Shown piece by piece: positions 1-5,929 of a stretch of 6,807 nucleotides of DNA (position 1 is the first letter of the stretch; each line of letters starts with the position of its first letter). The notes beneath the pieces were generated by a model, which saw only the letters and a list, made by a program, of their open reading frames with translations, searched no databases and had not been told where the DNA came from. The DNA is from Lachnospiraceae bacterium (GTDB lineage Bacteria; Bacillota; Clostridia; Lachnospirales; Lachnospiraceae), in assembly GCA_900751785.1 (NCBI GenBank), contig CAADSM010000017.1:1-6807 (forward strand). Direction: 5' to 3'. The translations under genes were made by a program, and so were the position numbers.

Positions 1-30
1 CGTCCCGCACCCCCCCCCCGGCCCCCCCCC
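1..30. other. Low-complexity C runs at the left end, probable artefact
   Basis: Runs of ten and nine C joined by GG occur exactly at the sequence end and break a well-conserved glycosyltransferase motif. A matching run occurs at the other end, which points to poly-G/poly-C read tails in the assembly rather than biology. Confidence 0.7.
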
Positions 31-941
31 GACGCCATCGCCTCCAGCGCCGCCATCCCGAGGCCTTCCCGCAGCGACGGGAAGAGGAACAGATCTGCTC
101 CCTGGAGGAGTACCTCCAGATCTCTGCGGAACCCGAGGAATGTCACCTGGTCCTCCAGACCGTATTCCCTGACCCTCTCTTCCAGTGCAGGGCGGTGCGG
201 TCCGTCCCCGCAGATGACATAGCGCACCGGGAACGCCGCCTGCCCCTTAAGTCCTGCAAGCATCTTAAGCACTGTCTCATGGTTCTTCTCCGGGTCGAGC
301 AGCGCTGCCGTCAGAAGGCAAAACTCCTCCTCCATCACGCCCATCCGCAGCCTTGCCTCTTTTCGCAGCTCCGGGCGCGGTGCATATCTGCGTGTATCCA
401 CGCCGACACCCGGAATCCGGAAGACTCTGCCTCCCCTCTTCAGGCGGAAACTGCGGGCCCAGCCCTCGTCTTCCTCATTGATCGTGACCAGAGCGTCCGT
501 AAATCGCGCCAGCAGCCGCTCTGCCGTATAATACAGCAGCCAGTTCTTCACCGGAGCCCCCTTGTAGAAATGAAAGCCATGGGCTGTATAGATCACCGCC
601 GGCCTGCTGCCAGACAAGAGAGCAGCAAGCCTTCCTAGGAGCCCGCCCACCGGATTGTGGCAGTGCACTGTGTCGATCTTCTCGCTCCGGATGATCTCTG
701 TCAGCCGCTTAAGCGCTCGGAGATTGCGGATGATCTTCCACGGCAGCTTCTCGATCGGGACATGATGCGTCCGTATCCCGTTCTCTTCGAAGAAGGATTC
801 TTCAAATTCATATGCCGGACGTTGAAAATTCGATGCATAGTGGATCTCTGCGCCTTCTTTTTTCAGCAGCTCCACCGTGTTCCTCTCAAACTGCCATAAA
901 AAGCCGCTCACTGTCGTTATGACCAAAACTCTGTGCTCCAT
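1..941 (-). CDS. GT4-family glycosyltransferase, 3' end missing
   Basis: This is a cytoplasmic glycosyltransferase of the GT-B fold, family GT4, of the kind found in capsule, exopolysaccharide or lipid glycosylation clusters. It would move a sugar from a nucleotide-sugar donor to a lipid-linked or glycan acceptor; the real substrates cannot be told. The frame is open from the ATG at 941 to the window edge, about 304 trustworthy residues. The N-terminal acceptor domain shows HCHNPVGG (residues 93-100) and AHGFHFYKGAP (120-130). The C-terminal donor domain shows EKNHETVLKML (218-228), VICGDGP (242-248) and the GT4 EX7E motif in LREGLGMAALEAMASG (E292, E300). The ATG has a GGGGGTG-type ribosome binding site. 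After ASG, where the family normally continues with a hydrophobic stretch, translation becomes glycine-rich because of C-homopolymers at about 8-30, which I take as an assembly artefact. The gene follows the ldh terminator, so it probably has its own promoter, but I could not identify one. Confidence 0.9.
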   Translation of the reverse strand, partial: MEHRVLVITTVSGFLWQFERNTVELLKKEGAEIHYASNFQRPAYEFEESFFEENGIRTHHVPIEKLPWKIIRNLRALKRLTEIIRSEKIDTVHCHNPVGGLLGRLAALLSGSRPAVIYTAHGFHFYKGAPVKNWLLYYTAERLLARFTDALVTINEEDEGWARSFRLKRGGRVFRIPGVGVDTRRYAPRPELRKEARLRMGVMEEEFCLLTAALLDPEKNHETVLKMLAGLKGQAAFPVRYVICGDGPHRPALEERVREYGLEDQVTFLGFRRDLEVLLQGADLFLFPSLREGLGMAALEAMASGGGRGGGAG

Positions 942-1062
942 AACTGCTCACCCCCGTCTCGCAAGGCGGAACCCCTGCATAAGCAGCGCCCGCCGATCCT
1001 GTCTGCCTTGTTCCGGAAGTAAGTCTATCATTTTCTACCGGCAGATTCCTTATGCTTTTGCT

Positions 1063-1111
1063 GGAAAAAAAGACTTCGGCGCAGGATTTCTCCGCATCGA
1101 AGTCTTTTTCC
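1063..1111 (-). terminator. Intrinsic terminator after ldh
   Basis: A 12-bp perfect stem is formed by 1098-1109 and 1067-1078 (AAAAAGACTTCG/CGAAGTCTTTTT on the minus strand). It is followed by a T run of seven and extended outward by a GG/CC pair after a two-base bulge. The loop holds a second small hairpin (1081-1086 with 1091-1095). It begins 50 bases after the ldh stop and ends ldh transcription before the glycosyltransferase. Its symmetry gives five T on the plus strand too, but no plus-strand gene needs it. Confidence 0.9.
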
Positions 1112-1160
1112 AATATCTCCTATTCTTTTATCTGATCGATATTTCCTTTTCTGATTTCCC

Positions 1161-2102
1161 TCATCTGAGCTGTGCGAGCACGTTCTTGAGCTCGTCCGCT
1201 GATTCTCTCAGCTTTCTGTTCTCCTCCTCGCTGAAATTGATCTCCAGGATCTGCTCCGCCCCGTCTCTCCCGATCACGGTCGGAATGCTGAGGCAGAGTC
1301 CGGAAAGACCGTACTCGCCGTTCAGTGAGACGGACACAGGGGCTACCGTATGGCTGTCCCGCACGATCGACTCCGCGATACGCGCCGCCGCCATACCGAT
1401 CCCGTAATATGTTGCGCCCTTTCGTTCAATGATCTCGTAGGCGCTGTCCCGGACCGCATGGTAGATCTCATCCTTCTCTTTCTCAAACTCACTGTAACCG
1501 CGCATCTTTGCAAAATCCTCGAGCCCGATGCCGTAAATATTCGCGCAGCTCCATACCGCCAGCTCACTGTCGCCGTGTTCGCCCACGATAAACGCATGGA
1601 CATTGCGGCTGTCTACCTTGAGCTTCTCGCTGACTAAGTATTTCAGCCTCGCCGTATCCAGCACAGTCCCGGAGCCGATCACCCGCTCTTTCGGGAAGCC
1701 GGATTCTTCGAGCGCGACCTGTGTCAGAATATCGACCGGGTTGGAGACGATCAGCAGGATCCCCTCGCACTTCACCCGCTTGATCTCCCGGATGATCGAG
1801 CGCATGATCGCCGCGTTCTTCTGTACCAGGTCCAGGCGGGTCTCCCCGGGCTTCTGATTGGCTCCGGCGGTGATGATCACTACCGACGCGTCGGCAATAT
1901 CCTCATAGTCTCCCTCGCGGATGTCCATTGCATGGGCGAACGGAAGTCCGTGACTGATGTCCATCGCCTCTCCCTCCGCCTTCGCGTGATTTGCATCCAG
2001 GAGCACCAGCTCCGAAAAGGTTCCTTTCTGCATCAGTGCATATGCGATCGTCGAGCCGACAAATCCGCAGCCGATCACTGCAGCTTTCTGTATATTTATC
2101 AT
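1161..2102 (-). CDS. ldh: L-lactate dehydrogenase
   Basis: This is a soluble NAD-dependent L-lactate dehydrogenase that reduces pyruvate to L-lactate and regenerates NAD+ in fermentation. The 313-residue length is normal for the family. The Rossmann motif GCGFVG is at 11-16 and the NAD-ribose aspartate in LLDAN is D36. The substrate loop ANQKPGETRLDLV carries Q83, the residue that marks lactate rather than malate specificity (malate dehydrogenases have Arg there), and R89. NPVD (121-124), D149, R152 and the catalytic H176 of GEHGD are all present, as is T231 of the substrate pocket. H169 matches the His188 fructose-1,6-bisphosphate site of Bacillus LDH, while K154 stands where Arg173 would be, so allosteric activation is possible but unproven. 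The ATG at 2102 has the strong site AAGGAGGA (2111-2118). The gene is monocistronic, with its own promoter, a palindrome in the leader and a terminator downstream. Confidence 0.96.
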   Translation of the reverse strand: MINIQKAAVIGCGFVGSTIAYALMQKGTFSELVLLDANHAKAEGEAMDISHGLPFAHAMDIREGDYEDIADASVVIITAGANQKPGETRLDLVQKNAAIMRSIIREIKRVKCEGILLIVSNPVDILTQVALEESGFPKERVIGSGTVLDTARLKYLVSEKLKVDSRNVHAFIVGEHGDSELAVWSCANIYGIGLEDFAKMRGYSEFEKEKDEIYHAVRDSAYEIIERKGATYYGIGMAAARIAESIVRDSHTVAPVSVSLNGEYGLSGLCLSIPTVIGRDGAEQILEINFSEEENRKLRESADELKNVLAQLR

Positions 2103-2134
2103 GATCTGTATCCTCCTTCAAATATATTTTTCTC

Positions 2135-2159
2135 AATTCCTAGTATTTCACTAGGAATT
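2135..2159. promoter_or_regulatory. Perfect palindrome in the ldh leader, likely operator
   Basis: AATTCCTAGT (2135-2144) and ACTAGGAATT (2150-2159) are exact reverse complements around a 5-base spacer. The site lies about 14 bases past the -10 box, close to the predicted start of transcription and ahead of the ribosome binding site. A dimeric repressor bound there would block the start of transcription; as RNA the arms could also form an AU-rich hairpin. The core includes GTGAAAT, which recalls part of a Rex site, but the arms do not match the Rex consensus. The regulator is unknown. Confidence 0.6.
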
Positions 2160-2172
2160 AAGATTTGTGTCT

Positions 2173-2200
2173 ATTATAATATATTTGCCGGAAAATGCAA
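2173..2200 (-). promoter_or_regulatory. Sigma-A promoter of ldh
   Basis: On the minus strand a TTGCAT -35 box (2195-2200) and a perfect TATAAT -10 box (2173-2178) are separated by 16 bases. Transcription should start near 2166, leaving a leader of about 64 bases before the ldh ATG. The promoter lies between the precorrin-2 dehydrogenase stop and ldh, showing that ldh is expressed separately from the cobalamin genes. Confidence 0.8.
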
Positions 2201-2230
2201 GATTTCTCAGGTATTTTTTTCCAACACCGC

Positions 2231-2710
2231 TTATGTGCAGCTGTTTTCGCCGTCTTCTTCCGCCAGGACCCTCTCCAGCCTCTGCCGAGTCTTACGTACC
2301 CTGCCGGGGTCTGTGCCGCCGGAGTTGATGCCGACGACAACGTCTTCCGTCATCACCACAGAAGGGAAATAAAAGTCGCAGAGGCTCTTATCATCCGCCA
2401 CATTGACCGGGATCCTCCTCTCTCTGCACTCCGTCCACACCGCACGGTTGACCTCCCTGCTGTCGACTGCAGCAAGGACGAGATCCGCGCCCTCCGTGTC
2501 GCCCGTCCGGTATCTCCTGCGCTCCACACGGATCCGCCCCTCGCTCTCCAGGTCAGCCAGCTCCCCGCACAGCTCAGGAGCGATCACACGGATCTGCGCG
2601 CCGAACCGCAGCAGGGTCTTTACCCGGCGGAGTGCGATCTTTCCTCCTCCCACCGTCAGGACCTTCTTTCCTGTCAGATCTACAAACATGGGAAAATACG
2701 GTCTCTCCAT
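2231..2710 (-). CDS. Precorrin-2 dehydrogenase (SirC / CysG N-terminal type), short form
   Basis: This enzyme family oxidises precorrin-2 to sirohydrochlorin with NAD+, the step that feeds both siroheme and the anaerobic cobalamin route. The protein opens with YFPMFVDLTGKKVLTVGGG, typical of the family, with the NAD-binding GGGKIALRRV at 21-30. VNVADD supplies the aspartate at 106, corresponding to the catalytic Asp of Met8p and CysG, and NSGGTDPGRVRKTRQRLE covers the family SGG motif (130-132). I chose the ATG at 2710 because GGAGGG lies 5 to 7 bases ahead of it; the in-frame ATG at 2716 touches that site directly. At 159 residues it ends soon after the SGG helix and lacks most of the C-terminal helical region of full-length homologues, so ferrochelatase activity is doubtful. 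It follows cbiC by 15 bases, which implies co-transcription. I left the symbol blank because sirC, cysG and hemX are used inconsistently. Confidence 0.88.
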   Translation of the reverse strand: MERPYFPMFVDLTGKKVLTVGGGKIALRRVKTLLRFGAQIRVIAPELCGELADLESEGRIRVERRRYRTGDTEGADLVLAAVDSREVNRAVWTECRERRIPVNVADDKSLCDFYFPSVVMTEDVVVGINSGGTDPGRVRKTRQRLERVLAEEDGENSCT

Positions 2711-2725
2711 CTTCATCCCTCCGTC

Positions 2726-3367
2726 TCAGTCGTCCAGCATATACAGCAGTGCGTTGCAGATGCATGCCGCGATATTGCTTCCGCCCTTTCGTCCTCTCGC
2801 CACGATATACGGCGTCTCCTTCAGCCCGAGGATCAGCTCCTTGGACTGCACCACATTGACAAATCCTACCGGGACCCCGATGATCAGCTCAGGCTTCAGG
2901 ACGCCTTCCGTCACCAGCTCATAGAGACGCACCAGCGCGGTCGGGGCGTTTCCGACGGCAAAGATCAGCTTCTCCTCCTTATACAGCTCCGCCGCCTTGT
3001 CCATGCTCGCGGATGCCCTTGTCGTGCCCCCAAGGCGGGCCGCCTCTGCCACGTCCTCATCCGACATAAAGCAGTACACTTGGCCGCCGTATCTGGCGAG
3101 CCTCTTCTTATTGATCCCGGATCTTCCCATCTGCGTATCCGTGACAATGGACGCGCCGTTTCGGATTGCATCGAGCGCCCGCTCTACTGCATTTTTTGAA
3201 AACACGAGATTGTCCGCATAGTCAAAATCCGCGCTTGTATGGATACAGCGCTTGACGATAGGCTCCGTCCCCGGTACAAGGATCCTGTCTCCCAGCTCTT
3301 CTGTTATGATCTCAAAGCTTCTCTTTTCAATATCTGCAGGAAGCACCTGCTCAAGTTCTGTCAGCAT
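2726..3367 (-). CDS. cbiC: Precorrin-8X methylmutase (cobalt-precorrin-8 methylmutase)
   Basis: CbiC/CobH moves the methyl group from C-11 to C-12 of (cobalt-)precorrin-8 to give hydrogenobyrinate or cobyrinate in the cytoplasm. Family landmarks are ADIEKRSFEIITEEL near the N-terminus, IHTSADFDY with the catalytic histidine at residue 43, VTDTQMGRSGI (75-85), VGNAPTAL (138-145), GVPVGFVNVVQSKE (164-177) and GRKGGSNIAACICNAL (192-207). I chose the ATG at 3367 because AAGGAG lies 10 bases before it, the resulting 213 residues match the usual family length of about 210, and the histidine then falls at 43 as in CobH. In-frame GTG (3391) and ATG (3388) codons would add 8 or 7 residues and would place the start next to the upstream stop (TAA at 3395-3393); translation coupled to the upstream gene from there is the alternative. 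The product feeds the later corrin steps, while its neighbours act at the start and end of the pathway. Confidence 0.93.
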   Translation of the reverse strand: MLTELEQVLPADIEKRSFEIITEELGDRILVPGTEPIVKRCIHTSADFDYADNLVFSKNAVERALDAIRNGASIVTDTQMGRSGINKKRLARYGGQVYCFMSDEDVAEAARLGGTTRASASMDKAAELYKEEKLIFAVGNAPTALVRLYELVTEGVLKPELIIGVPVGFVNVVQSKELILGLKETPYIVARGRKGGSNIAACICNALLYMLDD

Positions 3368-3392
3368 ATCTGAATGTCTCCTTTTCATCACC

Positions 3393-4382
3393 TTATTTGA
3401 TCCTCGTCCCGATCCCGCAGATCACCCGGTCCACTCTCTCTGCCTCTCCTGCAAATACCGTACAGATCCGGCCGACCGCCTCGCGGTACCCGCGCTCAAA
3501 AGCGTCCACCGGCACAAGTCCGCATCCGATTTCATCGCATGCTATGATAATTCCTCTGTTTTCAGCAAGGATCAGATCGATCAGTTCTTCCTTTGTCCGC
3601 CCCGCCTCCAGCCATCTTCTCACAAAAAGGTGAAAATGGTTCACCGCCCTGCATGACGTGATCTCCTGAAGCGGACATACTTCCCCGTCCGTCCACTCGG
3701 CATCGGGGTACAGCGTCTTCGCATAGGCAAGCTTGCCCTGGTATGCGCCTCCTGTCACGAGCTTCATGGCTGTTCCTCCTCTCTTACTCTCCTGCTCTCC
3801 CGCATTGTTCTCTGTCGCCGTAAGGTCCTTCACGCAGACGGGGATGCCGTACACCACTTCCGTGACCCGGTCTGCCGTCTCCGCCAGCGCGCAGTTGATC
3901 TGCGCCAGATTCCTCTTATAGACGTCCATCTCAGGTGAGTCCGGTCCGGATTCTGTGAACACCTCGTTCGTCACCACCACAAGATGACGGCACATCTTCT
4001 CAAGCAGGCGCACGCCGCGCACCACAGCTTCCACAGTGCGCTCCCCGGCGCCGCCCTCCATATACATCTCGTTGGCTGTCAGATTGGAGATGCATTCCAG
4101 GAGGACGCAGGCATTCTCCATGGACGGGGCGTCTTCCCCCGTAAGCTTTCCCTCAAGATCCTGGTACCACTCCAGCGTCCGGAACCCTTTTCCCGCTCTC
4201 ATCCTCCTGTGGTTCTCGATCTTCTCTTCCGTCTCCCTGCCATAGGGAAACATATCCGCAATATAATAAAGGGGAGCGTCCCCCTTTCTATCCTCGCTTA
4301 AAAATCCGTGGAGGCGGCAGACAGTATCCTCCGCATATGCGGACTTTCCGCTGCCGCTGCCTCCTGTGACAAACTCCATCAT
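3393..4382 (-). CDS. cobU: Double CobU-like protein: adenosylcobinamide kinase / guanylyltransferase fused to a second, short CobU-like unit
   Basis: CobU phosphorylates adenosylcobinamide and transfers GMP to it during cobalamin nucleotide-loop assembly; one copy is about 180 residues, whereas this frame has 329. The first unit (1-185) has an intact P-loop GGSGSGKS (7-14), YIADMFP, IENHRRMR with H58 aligned to the GMP-accepting His46 of Salmonella CobU, and VVTNEV (136-141), but the usual G-x-G-I-V-P after NEV is replaced by FTESGPDSPE. The second unit (206-329) has a P-loop-like GGAYQGKL that lacks the Ser/Thr, lacks the histidine segment, and keeps an orthodox C-terminus: DEIGCGLVPVD (283-293) and CGIGTRIK (322-329). 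The units therefore retain complementary halves of the family signature. The linker of about 20 residues (186-205) is polar and encodes a strong ribosome binding site, with ATG at 3767, so the second unit may also be made alone (124 residues). The ATG at 4382 has GAGAGGAA 7 bases upstream. The gene starts 31 bases after the antitoxin stop. Confidence 0.88.
   Translation of the reverse strand: MMEFVTGGSGSGKSAYAEDTVCRLHGFLSEDRKGDAPLYYIADMFPYGRETEEKIENHRRMRAGKGFRTLEWYQDLEGKLTGEDAPSMENACVLLECISNLTANEMYMEGGAGERTVEAVVRGVRLLEKMCRHLVVVTNEVFTESGPDSPEMDVYKRNLAQINCALAETADRVTEVVYGIPVCVKDLTATENNAGEQESKRGGTAMKLVTGGAYQGKLAYAKTLYPDAEWTDGEVCPLQEITSCRAVNHFHLFVRRWLEAGRTKEELIDLILAENRGIIIACDEIGCGLVPVDAFERGYREAVGRICTVFAGEAERVDRVICGIGTRIK
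3765..3780 (-). promoter_or_regulatory. Internal ribosome binding site and ATG within the double cobU frame
   Basis: AGGAGG (3775-3780) stands 7 bases before an in-frame ATG (3765-3767), codon 206 of the fused reading frame and the start of MKLVTGG, exactly where a CobU-like protein should begin. The match to the anti-Shine-Dalgarno and the spacing are at least as good as at the gene's own start. A TAA in another frame (3784-3786) lies just upstream, the usual arrangement of stop, ribosome binding site and start between two separate genes. This suggests two former genes joined in frame, or one frame that yields both a fused and a short product. Confidence 0.7.
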
Positions 4383-4413
4383 GGGCTGTTTCCTCTCCCG
4401 TATGTTTCTTTAT

Positions 4414-5430
4414 CTAGACATGGCATTCTATACTTTTTAACTGGTTCCTAATATATCGACTTATACCTTCTGTGCTCCCAAGGTCAAAACTTTTGGATAT
4501 GTTTTTATAATATCTTCGGATTGAGTCCTTCTCAATAACAACATGCGAAGGTTCCGTTGAAAGATATCCGGTCCGCGCCTGCTTCCACGGCTCTTCATGA
4601 TGTGTTATTGTTTCCAACGCTTTCCCGCTATACATACCAAATGTGTTTATCACCAAATCTATAACTCTACGCTCCGGTTCACTCAATTCCTGAAAACGAT
4701 TTTTCAGCAGCACAAAACGATTATCATCGATAGGGTTATATTTAAATGTTTTAAACATTTCATATACATTTTCAAATACAGGTCCGTGCACCCAGGCGCA
4801 GCAGTCTTCTTCATATAGCGGTTTATCATAAAAGACCATATAAATCCCCTGAATAAAATATAATATTTTCTGCAGAGCGAGCGGAGTAATCTCATATATC
4901 TGTTCAAAAATATATGAGATTACTGACAGCATTTTTTCAGACGCCCCTAATAGGTTCTTGAGTTCGCGGGCTGCTTTCATTGCTTTTGTATGCGCCGTGT
5001 TTCCTATTCTATTTACATTTTTTTGTAATTTTTCAATCATATACTCCGGCGATTCCAAAGCATTTTTCATGACATCAGAATATTCTTTTGACGGGACTTG
5101 TCCCTGGAGATAACGTGTGATTGTTATCTCACCAAACCCTAACGCTAAAGAAAGCGGTGCCTTGCCGATATGATAAATTTCCATCAGCTTTTTAATATCA
5201 GAAATCGAAATAATATTTTCCATTTCACGAAATTGTTCGTCAACTTCATTTGCTCTAAGATCCAGGATCCCGGGAATATTTACTTCTTCCCCACAGTTCT
5301 TACATTCAGCGACCGTTACCTCCATTTTATATTCTTTTTCTTTGATGATATATGAACGGAAAACTTTTTTAAGCTCATATTGACACTGTTCTCTGCATTC
5401 AGGGCAGAACACTGACTTTTCCTTCCTCAT
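4414..5430 (-). CDS. Antitoxin with MqsA-type zinc finger, HTH and Panacea (SocA/DUF4065) domain
   Basis: This is a probable antitoxin and transcriptional autoregulator of 338 residues. Residues 1-50 form a zinc finger with two CxxC pairs (C9/C12 and C43/C46) arranged as in MqsA. Residues 75-125 read as an Xre/MqsA helix-turn-helix (SISDIKKLMEIYHIGKAPLS, then GEITITRYLQG). From about 165 to 315 is a Panacea domain: ITPLALQKILYFIQG (181-195), CAWVHGPVFENVYEMFK (211-227) and HHEEPWKQAR (277-286). In the Panacea family this domain neutralises the partner toxin while the N-terminal part binds DNA; here the toxin should be the gene immediately upstream. The ATG at 5430 follows AAGGAGGA at ideal spacing, 65 bases after the toxin stop. 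Codon use is much more AT-rich than in the flanking genes, a sign of horizontal acquisition. The frame is intact. The stop TAG lies 31 bases ahead of the double cobU gene. Confidence 0.85.
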   Translation of the reverse strand: MRKEKSVFCPECREQCQYELKKVFRSYIIKEKEYKMEVTVAECKNCGEEVNIPGILDLRANEVDEQFREMENIISISDIKKLMEIYHIGKAPLSLALGFGEITITRYLQGQVPSKEYSDVMKNALESPEYMIEKLQKNVNRIGNTAHTKAMKAARELKNLLGASEKMLSVISYIFEQIYEITPLALQKILYFIQGIYMVFYDKPLYEEDCCAWVHGPVFENVYEMFKTFKYNPIDDNRFVLLKNRFQELSEPERRVIDLVINTFGMYSGKALETITHHEEPWKQARTGYLSTEPSHVVIEKDSIRRYYKNISKSFDLGSTEGISRYIRNQLKSIECHV

Positions 5431-5495
5431 TGTTTATTCCTCCTTCTATTCTGTTTTTACATCTTTTCTTCAAAAATATCTTTTGCATTTTCAAA

Positions 5496-5872
5496 TTATT
5501 GAAAAAAATACTTAAGCGGATATTCTTGTTCATGAAAAGATATGATAATACAAAATGAATCTTGCAGCTTATTGATTTTTATATATAAGCGAACCACTTT
5601 TTCGCTCCTGCCAAACCGTGACAGCAGCCGAACACTTTTGCCAAATATATATAGAATTTCATGTGCATATTGAGGGTGTTCATTCTTCACAGTTCCACAA
5701 AAGTCTTCGACACATAAATTCAATAAAATCTGCTCTCTCATTTTTTCTGTAAAAACAAAATCTATAAACAATCGCTCATTTTTTCTCTTGCCGAGACCGA
5801 ATACCTTTTGTTTCTTATGGCTTGCTTTACCTCATCAAGATACCGCTCTATCTCTCTTTTCTTATATTTCAA
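5496..5872 (-). CDS. MqsR-like toxin of the toxin-antitoxin pair, reading frame broken at an A6 run
   Basis: This is a probable small mRNA-interferase-type toxin, judged from its MqsR-like C-terminus and its place ahead of an MqsA/Panacea antitoxin. The conserved body (5771-5496) has MREQILLNLCVEDFCGTV, EILYIFGKS, the strand RLYIKIN and the ending IISFHEQEYPLKYFF. That frame has no ATG and would start only at TTG 5771, without a ribosome binding site. The missing N-terminus lies in another frame: TTG at 5872, with GAGGGG about 9 bases upstream, begins KYKKREIERYLDEVKQAIR and continues to a run of six A (5779-5784), after which it ends as MSDCL. A -1 shift on this run, or one extra A in the DNA, joins the parts through AREKNERLFIDF into a 125-residue protein of normal family length. 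It may be inactivated, phase-variable, recoded or mis-assembled. RelE/HigB-type toxin is the alternative identity. Confidence 0.68.
5779..5784 (-). other. Poly-A tract where the toxin frame breaks
   Basis: On the minus strand the sequence GAG followed by six A and TGAG separates the frame carrying the toxin N-terminus (ending in codons GAA AAA ATG) from the frame carrying the rest (AAA AAT GAG). A lysine tRNA sitting on AAA could slip back one base and still pair perfectly. Runs like this are also prone to polymerase slippage and sequencing error. Confidence 0.65.
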
Positions 5873-5891
5873 TATTTATGTCCCCTCACAA

Positions 5892-5929
5892 ATAATGATG
5901 GTATTTTCTATTTTTTCTATCATCATTAT
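5892..5929. repeat. 9-bp inverted repeat over the -10 box and start site of the toxin-antitoxin promoter
   Basis: ATAATGATG (5892-5900) and CATCATTAT (5921-5929) are perfect reverse complements with 20 bases between them. The right arm overlaps the TATAAT box. Such a site would suit autorepression by the antitoxin's HTH. It is AT-rich and lacks a GC-rich stem, so I do not read it as a terminator. Confidence 0.5.

Noticed and set aside
195..899. Plus-strand open frames opposite the left-end gene
   Set aside because: They are antisense to a glycosyltransferase with conserved GT4 motifs and show no domain of their own.
961..1010. Alternative pairings (CAAGGC/GCCTTG and GGAAC/GTTCC) and a 10-codon frame (ATG 980, TGA overlapping the ribosome binding site) in the glycosyltransferase leader
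   Set aside because: The arms are only 5 to 6 bp with long loops in GC-rich DNA, and a short frame is expected by chance; nothing shows attenuation.
2201..2230. Terminator after the precorrin-2 dehydrogenase gene
   Set aside because: There is an A run and a few complementary bases (GGT...ACC) but no stable stem followed by T.
2195..3199. A 334-codon open frame on the plus strand across the cobalamin genes
   Set aside because: It lies opposite cbiC and the precorrin-2 dehydrogenase, both with clear family motifs. Its translation is low-complexity (His/Arg/Leu/Pro-rich) and has no recognisable domain.
4383..4480. Promoter or cobalamin riboswitch directly ahead of the double cobU gene
   Set aside because: Only weak -10-like strings (GTATAGAAT, TATATT) without suitably spaced -35 boxes; the 31-base gap is too short for a riboswitch and the upstream sequence codes for the intact antitoxin.
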